Below, one piece after another: positions 45,095-55,360 of a DNA stretch of 64,000 bases. Each line of letters begins with the position of its first letter. The first letter of the stretch is position 1. The position numbers were made by a program, and so were the translations under genes. Under the pieces are notes generated by a model that searched no databases, was not told the DNA's origin, and saw only the letters and a program-made list of their open reading frames with translations. The DNA lies in contig NZ_JANHDI010000010.1 of NCBI RefSeq assembly GCF_024494595.1, forward strand, positions 148,160-212,159, in the 5' to 3' direction. Source of the stretch: Halobellus rarus (GTDB lineage Archaea > Halobacteriota > Halobacteria > Halobacteriales > Haloferacaceae).

Positions 45095-48000
45095 CGGATG
45101 ATCACCCCCGAGTCAAGAGTCTCAGTACTCACGTCACCCTCCTCGATGAGCCGTGTGATACGGCGATCCAACTCTCCGCGGTCGTCTGGGATAATTCCGA
45201 TTCCATCGATATCCTCGGGTGTTCGATCCCCAACGACTGTCGAGAGAGTACTGAGCCGTGTCTCCAACTCACTGGGGCTGTGGTCGAACGCAGTATTGAA
45301 CGAGTTGACAGCCGCAAGTTCGTCAGTAGCCTCGACAACGTCGTCGACAGATGGGTCAGAAGCAAGGGTTTCGAGCGCGTTACTGATCGTTTCGTACCAC
45401 TGTTGCAGTCGGCGCATTGGGGTGATGTACTTCCGTTCGAAGGCGACGTGAACACTAGTCGGGAGCTCCGTCGGCGGGAGTACCCAGGGGTGATCATCAA
45501 TTTGAGTAACCAATTCCTGTAATTCGTACTGATCGACAAACGTCTCCCAGCAGCGTTCGATTTTCGGGAGTGGATCAGGAACCAGTTTACTGGAGAACGT
45601 ACTCCAACCGTCTGGTGTCCACCAGTCGCCGTCGAAAGACGTGACGTCTGTAGCCCGAGATTCTATCGTGTTGCGTGTATCCGCGTCGATCCACTCGAAC
45701 TCGACTGTGCGGATCGTGAGAATCGCATCAAGACGCTGTAATGCGCTGAGGCGGCGGTTCCAAACGTCGGAAACCTCTGCGATCCAATCTTGAGCCCTGT
45801 TCGTCTCTTCGATAACGTCCCCAATACTGTCGTCCTGTGATTTGATCGTCTCGAGACGCTGATCCGTCTCTGCAATCCGGTCATCCAACTCATCGACAAA
45901 CGTTTTCAGAAGCGTTCGAACCTCCGAACTCTGGACGTCGGCGTCGACGACGAGAGAGACGTCTTCCCGAAGTCCCGTGATCGTCGAACGGATACTTCGG
46001 TTCGCTTCGCGAAGAGAGATGAGGCCATCAGCGACGGTTTCGGTCGTTTCCTTGAAGCCGCCTTCTTCCAAAATCTTCCCGATCGGCTCTCGGGGTAACA
46101 ACTTCAGTCGTGTCGTCGACAATCGATTCAGGTCGAGGACAGCCTCATCCGCTAACGTGTTTCCGTCTTCATCGAGAGGGACGAGACGGCCATTGCGGCA
46201 GAATCCCCAGAGAATGGTGCAGAGAGCAGGGCGAGCATCGCTGTAAAACGGCTTTTCATCGGTAATGCCCTCGAGAACAGTCTGCATCGTGAGTCCGTCG
46301 TCACGGTCTTTGAGCTGGCGGCCAGTCAACGACAGAACGTTCCGCTGAATCGTCTGTTTTCCGCTACTCCGCTCACCATTTGGTGCCGGCACTTGGATCG
46401 TCTGTGCCCACGCTGGCAGCGGCTCGTTTCCGTCGAGCGTTTGAAGTTCGCGGAGCCGGTCTTCGTCCACCTGTAGCAGCATCGGATGGAAGTCATCGGG
46501 ATACGTGACGTCGACAGCAGTCTGGACCGCCGTCGAGACGCTAGAGAGCTCCGTTCTGTCTTTGACACGGTAGGAGCCGCTGTGTAGCGCTGCGGTCAGC
46601 TTGCTTTTGATGGTGTTGGCACGCTCGTCGAGATCTCCTTCGACGGCCGGTGGAACGTCACGAGTCGAGATCGCATCGCGAAGTGCCCACCATTCGATCA
46701 GTCGGTTTCTGAGATCATCGAGTCCGTCAGTATCGATCTCCCAGTAAAGCGCTCTCTCGTCAGTTTGGTCAGAGGATTCATCCGGACGAAGGCCACGAAT
46801 AGCGATATCGACTTCCAATCCATCTTCGGCGTCGGCAGTGGTGTCGAAAGCGTTCCCATCGAGTTCGAACCGATAGGCAACTGGATATTCCTCACCGGAT
46901 TCACCATACGGGACGGACTCAGGGAGCGATAGGTCACGTGTAATCTCTCTCCAGAGATGGGTATCCAGCGTGTCGATGACCGCATCCCAATCTGGATCCG
47001 CCTCGTTCGCTTCCGTTTCGTCGTAGATCAGGCGCTCTTCTTGTGTGGCAAATCGGTACCTCGGTCCTCCCTCGGTCTGCGTCGGACGAATGAACTTCTG
47101 GAGGCGATCAAGGGAGCTCTCGACCTGGTTGGTCGTGCTGATCCACGACTGTCCATTCAGATCGGACATCACGGCGACTGCAATGTTCCCCTCGTTCAAC
47201 GGAACGATGTCGTGGACGTGCTGAAGCAGGAGAATCGCTTTTGCGACCGCAAGATCGAACGCTTCGATCTCGCTATCAGGATTCTGGACCTCGTCTGCGA
47301 TTCCCGTCGTTTCCTCAGTTCCCTCGACGACTCGCATATCCTGTGCGAGAGTATCTCGGAGTTCAGGCTCGATCAGATCGAAAAAGTCGACGAGCGTGAC
47401 GATCCGATCGGCGTCCCCATCTTCGACCCATTCCTCGAGGAGCCCGTGCATAAGCGCCAGTATCGCGCGTGCTGTCCCAGAGAAAATCGATTTCGCAGGG
47501 TCGTTGGCCTCTCGGCGGAGGTTGAACAGAATTTCGAGGAATAGCGGTGCGTGATACGGAAGGAATGGATAGAACTCGACGAGTTCCTCTTGGTCGATCG
47601 CATCTAACGGTGGTTTCGTGTTCTGCTTGAGTTCGTTGTAGACGAGTGACTCGGACGGTTTCACGTCTGCACCGTCTAACACCGATCGAATCTGCTGTTC
47701 TCCGCTACGCGATTTCTGGAACAGCCTGCGCTTGGCAATATCGCCGACGTGCTTGCTCGGCAGTTGATACCGGTGCGGGAATCGGTCTTTTACGATGCTG
47801 AAATCAGCACCGTGTGCAGCGAACTTCGGTTGAACGTCTTCGATCTTGGCCTGTGCAGTTGCGACGAGCTGGATATCACCATCGCCGATACTGTTAACGT
47901 TTTCAGCGAGCGTCTGGAGCTCGGTGAGCCGTTCGAAATTGGTACCGATGAAGAGACTCACTTCGTCAAGCAAGAGGACGAGCTTCACCGGTTTCTCGAG

Positions 48001-48837
48001 CTCATCTTCCCGCTCCTGACGGAGGGATTCCAACCGCTGTACAACTTCTTCGGGGTCTATGTCCGACGGTTGAAGGTCAGTGTATCCGTCTTGGGTTCCA
48101 GTGATCTCTTTGAACAGCTCCGGGAGTACAACGTCCGATAGTGCGCCATACTGCTGGATATCAGTCCAGAGGTCGTCTTGTTCCCAGTCGTATTTCGGTG
48201 TTGACGGCGTTATGCTGTCAACTACGCTGGCAGCCCGTTCTCTCCGGTTTGTCCATTCCTCGGTCGTTCGATACCAGTCCTCGAAGTAGGCGACGTCGAG
48301 CTGGGAGGATAATCCGATGGAGATATCGTCGTCAACGCCGGTGAGTATCGGGTCTTGGTGGGCGTGGCGTAGTACGATTTCACTGAAACTGCGTTGTTTT
48401 TGCCCTTGGTACTTGAGGAGATTCACCGAGACCGGGATCACGTGATACTCGGAATGAACACGTTCCCACTGCGCGTGCAGATCATCGAAGCGCGTTCCTG
48501 AGGAAGCACGAGAAACGAGGTCTGTCCAGATCTCATCGCCCTGTGAACGAACCCATTCAGTATCCATCAGCCCATCTAAGACAGTCAGCAGGTGGCTCTT
48601 GCCGCTCCCATAGTATCCGTAGAGCCAGTAGGTAGATCCCGTTCGCATATCCTCTGCATCGTCGAGCAGGCGATCGATGAAGTCCTCCAAAAACCGTTGG
48701 GAGTCGGACGTTACGTGATACGACTCAATAGCCTGTGTGCGATGATAATGCTCGTCACCGCCCTGTTCTTTCCTGTCGATCCGAACGGATTCCTCGAAAT
48801 CCTCAGGAAGGCCTTCGAACCAGTTCCGTTCCACCAT
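45091..48837 (-). CDS. brxC: BREX ATPase BrxC, first copy
   Basis: This 1248-residue P-loop ATPase has Walker A GYYGSGKSHLL (74-81 for the core) after an N-terminal docking segment, and Walker B KLVLLLDEVSLFIGTNFERL near residue 300. A sensor-like segment VATAQAKIEDVQPKF follows, then a long helical C-terminal half. It shares the overall plan of the second BrxC/PglY but differs throughout in sequence, so the two are not a recent duplication. It overlaps brxA by one base and brxB by 4 bp. It is probably the AAA+-like motor of the BREX complex. Confidence 0.88.
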   Translation of the reverse strand: MVERNWFEGLPEDFEESVRIDRKEQGGDEHYHRTQAIESYHVTSDSQRFLEDFIDRLLDDAEDMRTGSTYWLYGYYGSGKSHLLTVLDGLMDTEWVRSQGDEIWTDLVSRASSGTRFDDLHAQWERVHSEYHVIPVSVNLLKYQGQKQRSFSEIVLRHAHQDPILTGVDDDISIGLSSQLDVAYFEDWYRTTEEWTNRRERAASVVDSITPSTPKYDWEQDDLWTDIQQYGALSDVVLPELFKEITGTQDGYTDLQPSDIDPEEVVQRLESLRQEREDELEKPVKLVLLLDEVSLFIGTNFERLTELQTLAENVNSIGDGDIQLVATAQAKIEDVQPKFAAHGADFSIVKDRFPHRYQLPSKHVGDIAKRRLFQKSRSGEQQIRSVLDGADVKPSESLVYNELKQNTKPPLDAIDQEELVEFYPFLPYHAPLFLEILFNLRREANDPAKSIFSGTARAILALMHGLLEEWVEDGDADRIVTLVDFFDLIEPELRDTLAQDMRVVEGTEETTGIADEVQNPDSEIEAFDLAVAKAILLLQHVHDIVPLNEGNIAVAVMSDLNGQSWISTTNQVESSLDRLQKFIRPTQTEGGPRYRFATQEERLIYDETEANEADPDWDAVIDTLDTHLWREITRDLSLPESVPYGESGEEYPVAYRFELDGNAFDTTADAEDGLEVDIAIRGLRPDESSDQTDERALYWEIDTDGLDDLRNRLIEWWALRDAISTRDVPPAVEGDLDERANTIKSKLTAALHSGSYRVKDRTELSSVSTAVQTAVDVTYPDDFHPMLLQVDEDRLRELQTLDGNEPLPAWAQTIQVPAPNGERSSGKQTIQRNVLSLTGRQLKDRDDGLTMQTVLEGITDEKPFYSDARPALCTILWGFCRNGRLVPLDEDGNTLADEAVLDLNRLSTTRLKLLPREPIGKILEEGGFKETTETVADGLISLREANRSIRSTITGLREDVSLVVDADVQSSEVRTLLKTFVDELDDRIAETDQRLETIKSQDDSIGDVIEETNRAQDWIAEVSDVWNRRLSALQRLDAILTIRTVEFEWIDADTRNTIESRATDVTSFDGDWWTPDGWSTFSSKLVPDPLPKIERCWETFVDQYELQELVTQIDDHPWVLPPTELPTSVHVAFERKYITPMRRLQQWYETISNALETLASDPSVDDVVEATDELAAVNSFNTAFDHSPSELETRLSTLSTVVGDRTPEDIDGIGIIPDDRGELDRRITRLIEEGDVSTETLDSGVIIR

Positions 48838-49673
48838 TAGTTCCGCACCTCTCGATCAATCCAGCTATACGACTCAGAGACCGGTCGAAGTTGGAGGACA
48901 CCGTGCATCTCAGAAAACGTCCAGGAATCGGTTTCTGCCACTCGGTCGTATAGTTCCTCCCAACGAGTCTCCGGTTGGAAGAGATACTGAAGGCCGAGGG
49001 GGGACGTGAGCCAATCGTCTCCGCCCTGCTCGTATGAGTAACCCACCGCAACGAGGAGTGGGACGTCGCCGATAGAAGGTGGATTACCCGTAGTGGTTTG
49101 CTGACTCTCTAATACGCCTATCTCACGCATTACAGATCGGAACCCCTCACACCACCGTTCTGTGGTGGATTCGGCGTAATCAAACGGTGTTCCGTCGGCA
49201 TACTCGAAGTTCGAAAGGAGATCCTTGAGAGTCTCATTCGAGAAGTCGAGTGCAGCCGTGGGACTTGATGCCTGCCGCCGGGCGTATTCGTGGACCGCGT
49301 AGCGAACGAGCGGATCGTCTGCAACCAGATAGAGATACAGAATCTGTGCCTTGTCGGTTGGCGTAGTAGAATTATCTAAGACTACGGGAAGGTCTCGCGG
49401 GTTGGGGAGCGAGGAAGGGGCGTTTTTCAGCCGTGAGGAGAGGACACGATAGATCTTCTGTGAACTTCCCTTCGTACTTCGCTCCCCTCGGCGCTCCTCG
49501 AACCAGATCTCCTTGACCGTATTCCAGTTCCCGTGTTTACGGTACAACAGAGAGAGGTCCTCAGCTCGTTCGACGAGCAGGCCGCACATTGTCAAATCCA
49601 TCGTAACTGCCTCGGAGGAATATTCACGGGAGAGTGATGGCGGCCCCCCGTTGCCGTCCGGGAACGTGTTCAT
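48837..49673 (-). CDS. brxA: BREX protein BrxA (DUF1819)
   Basis: This first gene of the BREX operon encodes 278 residues with the family features: YSSEAVTMDLTMCGLLVERAEDLSLLYRKHGNW at the start, helical middle with FEYADGTPFDYAESTTERWCEGFRSVMREIGVLE, and a C-terminal WTFSEMHGVLQLRPV. BrxA is a small DNA-binding protein needed for defence in other BREX types. The start codon at 49673 is 6 bp from the divergent nuclease start. An AT-rich AAATAATAA about 30 bp upstream could be its TATA box, lying inside the nuclease gene. Confidence 0.85.
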   Translation of the reverse strand: MNTFPDGNGGPPSLSREYSSEAVTMDLTMCGLLVERAEDLSLLYRKHGNWNTVKEIWFEERRGERSTKGSSQKIYRVLSSRLKNAPSSLPNPRDLPVVLDNSTTPTDKAQILYLYLVADDPLVRYAVHEYARRQASSPTAALDFSNETLKDLLSNFEYADGTPFDYAESTTERWCEGFRSVMREIGVLESQQTTTGNPPSIGDVPLLVAVGYSYEQGGDDWLTSPLGLQYLFQPETRWEELYDRVAETDSWTFSEMHGVLQLRPVSESYSWIDREVRN

Positions 49674-49679
49674 AAGGTA

Positions 49680-52364
49680 GTGGAGTTGAGCAACTCACTT
49701 TATTATTTGTCATCGGATATTGACAACCAGATCGGTCGCTATACCTTTTTGTCATCGGACCGATCATGTCAGGTCGTGCCTATTCGACGAACGAAGGATC
49801 TCGATTCCCTCTACGACGAGGTAGCAGACTACGACCTCGTCATCGTCCCCGACGCTCCGTTTGCGAGTGCGCTCAATCGACGCCTTGATCGACCCCATTT
49901 CGGGAATTTCGCGATCACGCCACGGCGTCTCGCCGCCGGCCGACGTGAACAGGCCGAAGACCGCCTCGCATTTCTCGAGGTTATCGACGAGTCCGATCAC
50001 GATTGGCGGGCTGTCGCCTATGCGATTGGGAACGTCCTCCAGTGCTGGGAACACCAGGGAAGTCTCGATACAATCCTTGAGTACGACGGCTATAGTGACG
50101 AGACGACCCACGAAGTCGTCGATGTGATGCGAACACTCCGGACGACCTCGAAACGGCTCACTGAGACTGTCATCGACGACGAGCAATCGATCGCCGTTGT
50201 CGGATACGATCAGTTGACCAGGTTGGAGCGGAGCATTCTCCCAGAGACGTTCGACCGCGTTGAGTTATTCACGGACGAGGAATTCGAACATCCACAGTTC
50301 CACGTCTTCGATTCGGCAACCGACATAGTCTCCGCGCTCTTGGATACGATCACAGACCAGAACGCCGAGCGTGTTGCTGTCGTTCTCGACGGCGGGGGCC
50401 AGTATTCATCGCTCGTCGAATCCGCACTTGAAGCGGCTGATATTCCCTTTTACGGTGGGCCGGGGTTCATCGAGGATCCACATCATAGAGCGTTCATCTG
50501 TCTTCTTCGCATCGGGTTCCGAGGCACAGAAACGACAGTCGGAGATTGCCAGCCGATACTCACGGAAATGGGTAGTGACGTCCCGATCGACGACCATCAA
50601 AAGCGACTCGATACAGTAGAGATACCAGAGGTTGAATGGTTACAGGAGTTCTGTCGGTCTGTCGAAGAGCAGACGTTTTCGGAGGCGCTCGGTATGTACG
50701 CGAGGAAAGCCGACGTCGAGCTCGCACGCTTCGATGAAGAGTTGCGAACGCTCGGCATCGCTGACGAGCCCGTGACCAGCGGCGGCGTCGATCGCCTTTC
50801 CTATTACCTACAAACGTACGAGGTACCCGTCGACAGGGACAACAAGGGCATTCTCCTCGCTGATGCGAAATCCTCCGCCCACGTTGACCGCCCCGTGGTT
50901 TTCCACCTTGGGATGGGACGGGAGTGGACGCATTCGGCTCCACAACGGCCGTGGGTCGATACTGAGGCGCAGTTCGAGCGCTATATCGGCAACTTCCAGC
51001 GGTTGCTTCAGAGCGGCGACCGGCAGTACTACTTCGTCCAAGATACGGCCGGCGGCGAGCCGGTCACGCCCTGTCTGTACTTCGGCGACCTCATCGACGA
51101 GGAGTTCGAACGGTTCGGCGACCTCGACTCGGTCCACCACCGACGACGACCGAGATCGACGGGGGTCGGCTTCGATCGAGAATCGCTCGACGTCGAGTCC
51201 GAGGCCGTCGAGACGATCAGCCAATCCAGCCTCAACAACTACGTCAACAGCCCGCGGGACTACTTCTTCGGGAAACTCCTCGATGCGCCCGATCAGGAAC
51301 GGTTCGTCGAAGGGAATCTCTTCCACGACTTCGCGGAGTTCTACGTGAACCATCCCGACGTTGTCGCGAACACGAATGTCGACGAACTGATCGATGCGAT
51401 GCTCGAGGAGGCGAAGCCCTTCTTTTCGAGTGCAGATGAAACGCTTCGTCGACGAAAGTACCGAATCGGACTAGAGCTGGTCACGGAGTACTTGGACGAC
51501 CACGGACCGGAGTCGGACGCCTTTCTCACGGAGACTTCGGGATGGGGTGAGAACTTCTTCGCGGCGTATTTCGACGAAGCGGTCGACTCGCCGCTCACCG
51601 AACGGTGGTTCGAGGACTACGCGCTCGGCGTCAAGGGGAAGATAGACCTCGTGAACGCCCCGGATCGCCTCCTCGATTACAAAAGCGGAGGGAAGAAGCG
51701 AACCTCTCAGATCGTCAAGCGCGCGGCGATCGATCCACCGGCGGATACACCGAACTTCCAGGCGGCGCTGTATCTGACCTACTATCGAGCGGTCCAACCG
51801 AACGAGCAACTGGAGTTCATCTTCTTTCACTTCCTCGAACCGATGGACGACGTTATCGCGGGCGAGGCCGACCTCGACGACGCGCTCACGACCGTCACGT
51901 ACCATCCGTTCACGTTCGACGAGTACGTCGGATCTCGAGACGCATACGAAACGCTTCTCGACGGGTACAACGACTGCCAAGAGACGTTCGGCGAACTCGG
52001 GTATTCGGCGTATAGCGACATTATGAGGGAACAGACGTTCCCCGAGACGACGGACCGAACCGAGCTGCGCGCCTCCGAGTTTGCCGAAGAGTTCACGGTT
52101 GCTGTCGACAGCGGAACGTCCGATGACGTCGACGCCGAGAAGGGTGCAGATCAGGCAATCCGCGAACTCAACGGTGTTCGCAAGCGGACGTTCTTCCGCG
52201 AAGACTTGGACGCGTTCGAATCGTTCGTCGACGAGCGCCTCAAGGAGCTCAACGACAGGCGAGCGGGCGATGGGCGCTTCCCCGTCGATGGCCTCGCTGG
52301 CGAGCCCAACTACCGTCGTGTAGATAACCGTGATTTGCTATTAGCGGGGGGGAGCGATGACTGA
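49680..52364 (+). CDS. AddB/RecB-like PD-(D/E)XK nuclease with degenerate helicase region
   Basis: This 894-residue protein is read from the strand opposite to BREX. The first 500 residues resemble a UvrD/AddB fold without a clear Walker A (VAVVLDGGGQYSSLVESALEAADIPFYGGPGF and VVFHLGMGREW are recognisable). The C-terminal 350 residues contain the RecB-family nuclease motif GKIDLVNAPDRLLDYKSG near 652-669, preceded by NLFHDFAEFYVNHPD. That is the AddB plan. It overlaps the helicase gene by 8 bp. Start is a GTG at 49680; a later GTG at 49776 cannot be excluded. It probably forms a DNA-end-processing complex with its partner. Confidence 0.8.
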   Translation: MELSNSLYYLSSDIDNQIGRYTFLSSDRSCQVVPIRRTKDLDSLYDEVADYDLVIVPDAPFASALNRRLDRPHFGNFAITPRRLAAGRREQAEDRLAFLEVIDESDHDWRAVAYAIGNVLQCWEHQGSLDTILEYDGYSDETTHEVVDVMRTLRTTSKRLTETVIDDEQSIAVVGYDQLTRLERSILPETFDRVELFTDEEFEHPQFHVFDSATDIVSALLDTITDQNAERVAVVLDGGGQYSSLVESALEAADIPFYGGPGFIEDPHHRAFICLLRIGFRGTETTVGDCQPILTEMGSDVPIDDHQKRLDTVEIPEVEWLQEFCRSVEEQTFSEALGMYARKADVELARFDEELRTLGIADEPVTSGGVDRLSYYLQTYEVPVDRDNKGILLADAKSSAHVDRPVVFHLGMGREWTHSAPQRPWVDTEAQFERYIGNFQRLLQSGDRQYYFVQDTAGGEPVTPCLYFGDLIDEEFERFGDLDSVHHRRRPRSTGVGFDRESLDVESEAVETISQSSLNNYVNSPRDYFFGKLLDAPDQERFVEGNLFHDFAEFYVNHPDVVANTNVDELIDAMLEEAKPFFSSADETLRRRKYRIGLELVTEYLDDHGPESDAFLTETSGWGENFFAAYFDEAVDSPLTERWFEDYALGVKGKIDLVNAPDRLLDYKSGGKKRTSQIVKRAAIDPPADTPNFQAALYLTYYRAVQPNEQLEFIFFHFLEPMDDVIAGEADLDDALTTVTYHPFTFDEYVGSRDAYETLLDGYNDCQETFGELGYSAYSDIMREQTFPETTDRTELRASEFAEEFTVAVDSGTSDDVDAEKGADQAIRELNGVRKRTFFREDLDAFESFVDERLKELNDRRAGDGRFPVDGLAGEPNYRRVDNRDLLLAGGSDD

Positions 52365-55242
52365 CCCGACACCAAACGACGGGCAGCAGGAACTCATCGA
52401 GAACACGAACGGACTGTACCTCGTCGATGCGGGACCTGGGACGGGAAAGACGTTCGCCATCACCCGTCGCTACGGGACGATCGTCGATCAGCCCGACGTC
52501 GAACCCGAAGACATCTTGCTGGTGACCTTTACGCGGAGCGCCGCGACAGAGATGAAAGAACGGATCGTCGAGCACAGCACCTACGGGCTCAGAGAGCTGG
52601 CCGATGCCCCGATCCAGACGTTCCATTCGCATTGTCACGACATTCTCCGAGAGCACGGCTACGCCGCCCCGACGCATCTCGGGCTCGACGAGCAGATCAC
52701 CGACTCGACGCAGCTCATCGACGACGAACTGATCGAAGCCGAACTGTTCCGCGAGTTCTTCAGCGGGTTCCGTGACGATCATCCCGAGTACGCCGACTTC
52801 TATCGAGTACTCTCGAATCCAGGTGAGCTACTCGATCTGATCAAAGAGCTCGCCTCGAAAGGCGTCTTTCCCACCACCAAAGGCTGGTATCGAGACGGCG
52901 AATCACACCTCGACGGCGACTTCGAGGCGTTCAAAGAACAGTTCGATGCGGTGAACGAGCCGCGCAACGACGGTCGAAAGCAGTCGGTGTTGCGCGATGA
53001 TCTGAGTCGCTTCGGCCGCAACAAGACTTATCTCTCGGACGCGCCGTCGAAATCGGAGCTACGCGGCGGTCGCGGGACAAAACAGTTAGGCGACGACGTC
53101 GCCGCCGACGTCTTCCACGAGGACCGCGAGGACCTCAAATCATTCGTTCACGACGTCTACATCGAGTACCTCCGGTTCGCGTTGCGCCGTAACTATCTCA
53201 ATTTCGGCTTCCTTCAGCTGTTTGCGTTCGTCCTGCTCTGTGAGGACCAGCGCGTCCGGCAGCTGGCGCAGTTCGAGTACGTGATGGTCGACGAGTTCCA
53301 GGACACCAGCGAGATCCAGTTCAAGCTCGCACTGCTATTGTCCGGGACGGACAACTTCTGTGCCGTCGGAGACTGGAAGCAGAGTATCTACTCCTTCCAG
53401 TACGCGGACGTTCGGAACATCCTCGACTTCGAGGACCGGCTGGCGCAGTTCAGCACAGATCTCAACAGCGACGCCGAGCGAGTTGCCTTCGGCACGAGTG
53501 ATCTCACCCGAATTGAACTACAGGAGAACTACCGCTCGACGGAGTCGGTCATCGGCCTCTCCGAGCAGGCGATCATAACGCCAGCCACTGGCGGCGAGGA
53601 GGTCGATACTTCCCTCGACGACGTCGTCGAACTCTCCTCGAACGCTGCCTTCGACAACACCGCCATCGAGGGGATCACCCACGAAGACGAACACGAGGCA
53701 GTGCTCTCGACGATTCAAGAGATCGTCGGGAACGACGACTACGCCGTCGAAGGAGACGGAGGCGACCCACGCCCGCCGGAGTACCGCGACATCGCGGTGT
53801 TCACGCGGACGCGAGACTACGGTCGAGAGCTACTCGAGGTCGCCGACGAATACGACTTCCCGATGGCGTATGACGGCGGGATCGAACTCTTCCGAACCGA
53901 TTCGGCGAAGCTGCTACTCGCGTGGCTCCGAATCCTCGATTCGGACGCCGACCGCGGCTGGGCGGTCGTCCTCGAACAGATTGGGTACACGTACGACGAA
54001 ATCGAGCATATTCTGGAGACCAGCGCGTATCCGTCCGACCCAGCCGCGTTCCGCGATGAGCTTCGTGGGTTGGAGTCGATCGGCGCGGTCGCTCGTCGGG
54101 TTCTCGATCGCTACGGATACACGGACGATACAGCGGACGTCCTTCTCCACACGATTCAATCGGTCTATGATTCGACGACGCTTACTCGGGGAGAACTGAT
54201 TCGGTTCATCGAGCGCGGCATCGAGAACGGTACAACAGTAGACGTTCGCGCGAGCGCGGGGGATGACTCTGTGACCGTCCAGACGATTCACACCGCGAAG
54301 GGACTCGAATATCCGATCGTCATTCTCGCGAATATGAACGACGGGAGCTTCCCGCCACGTTCGAGCGGTTCGAGCGTGATTCAATATCAGGATCCAGTCG
54401 GGCTCCGGCAGCGGAAGATCTACTCAGAGGAACGTACCTATCCCCACATCTACGATAACTGGCGATCTGACGTGCTCCGGCGCTGCCTGCCACAAGAGTA
54501 CGATGAAGAGCGCAGATTGCTCTATGTCGCCGTCACGCGCGCGAAGAATCACGTCGTGTTCGCAGCTGGATCGGAACCAAATACGTTCTTCGAGGAACTC
54601 CCAGCCGATGCCAAGGCAATCGATCCGAGTGTCGAATCACTCAATCGCGAGGAGTTCACCGACGCGGAGCTGCCGTTCACGGTAACGACTCCGCAGGGGC
54701 CGATCAATCAGACACCACATTCGCTGATGGACGAGACTGTCTTCGAGGAGATTGGCGCACGAATGGAAGCGACGCTCGAAACGGAGCCAGAAACCCGAGG
54801 AATGGACTTCGGTTCACGGGTTCACGAGTTCGCCGAGGCGTACGTTCTCGGTGAGGAAGTGACGCCGTCGAATCCCCACGAGAGACGGATCGTCGACTTT
54901 GTCGATGATCTCTCTGGTGAACTGCACGTTGAAGAGCCAGTCACGCTCCCAATCGAGGTCGATGGTCATCGAGTTACCATCTCAGGAATCGTCGATCTCG
55001 TTCACGTGACGGCTGATCAGGTTGAGATCATCGACTACAAGACGGACAGTACGCGACACGCACAGCCGGAGTACCGGAAGCAGCTTAGCGTGTACTACCA
55101 CGTCCTTTCCGAGTGGTTTGTCGAAAAAGACGTCACAGCGAGTCTGTTCTATACGACGGATGGGACACGCGAACAGGTTACTCCGCTCACGTTTGAGGAG
55201 CTACGCTCGCTGGTACAGACGACAGGAGTAGCAATAGAGTGA
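52357..55242 (+). CDS. AddA/UvrD-like helicase-nuclease
   Basis: This 961-residue superfamily 1A helicase has Walker A GPGTGKT at 26-32, LVTFTRSAATEMKER, Walker B YVMVDEFQDTSEIQ at about 308-320, QENYRSTESV, VTVQTIHTAKGLEYPIVIL and LLYVAVTRAKNHVVF, so all core motifs are intact. The last 150 residues carry a second RecB-like nuclease domain (MDFGSRVHEFAEAY, VDLVHVTADQVEIIDYKTD). The order helicase then nuclease in one chain matches AddA. GGGGGGAG precedes the ATG at 52357. Paired with the AddB-like gene it could degrade linear viral DNA or repair breaks. Confidence 0.87.
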   Translation: MTDPTPNDGQQELIENTNGLYLVDAGPGTGKTFAITRRYGTIVDQPDVEPEDILLVTFTRSAATEMKERIVEHSTYGLRELADAPIQTFHSHCHDILREHGYAAPTHLGLDEQITDSTQLIDDELIEAELFREFFSGFRDDHPEYADFYRVLSNPGELLDLIKELASKGVFPTTKGWYRDGESHLDGDFEAFKEQFDAVNEPRNDGRKQSVLRDDLSRFGRNKTYLSDAPSKSELRGGRGTKQLGDDVAADVFHEDREDLKSFVHDVYIEYLRFALRRNYLNFGFLQLFAFVLLCEDQRVRQLAQFEYVMVDEFQDTSEIQFKLALLLSGTDNFCAVGDWKQSIYSFQYADVRNILDFEDRLAQFSTDLNSDAERVAFGTSDLTRIELQENYRSTESVIGLSEQAIITPATGGEEVDTSLDDVVELSSNAAFDNTAIEGITHEDEHEAVLSTIQEIVGNDDYAVEGDGGDPRPPEYRDIAVFTRTRDYGRELLEVADEYDFPMAYDGGIELFRTDSAKLLLAWLRILDSDADRGWAVVLEQIGYTYDEIEHILETSAYPSDPAAFRDELRGLESIGAVARRVLDRYGYTDDTADVLLHTIQSVYDSTTLTRGELIRFIERGIENGTTVDVRASAGDDSVTVQTIHTAKGLEYPIVILANMNDGSFPPRSSGSSVIQYQDPVGLRQRKIYSEERTYPHIYDNWRSDVLRRCLPQEYDEERRLLYVAVTRAKNHVVFAAGSEPNTFFEELPADAKAIDPSVESLNREEFTDAELPFTVTTPQGPINQTPHSLMDETVFEEIGARMEATLETEPETRGMDFGSRVHEFAEAYVLGEEVTPSNPHERRIVDFVDDLSGELHVEEPVTLPIEVDGHRVTISGIVDLVHVTADQVEIIDYKTDSTRHAQPEYRKQLSVYYHVLSEWFVEKDVTASLFYTTDGTREQVTPLTFEELRSLVQTTGVAIE

Positions 55243-55360
55243 CCTAAATTCACCAGTTTGGACAGAGAGAGCGTGTCCCAGAAAGGTTACCACATTTTAA
55301 GCGTGAATCATTCAGCACAGCAAAACAATCTTGTGGATGGTGAGCAGATAACAAATTTGA

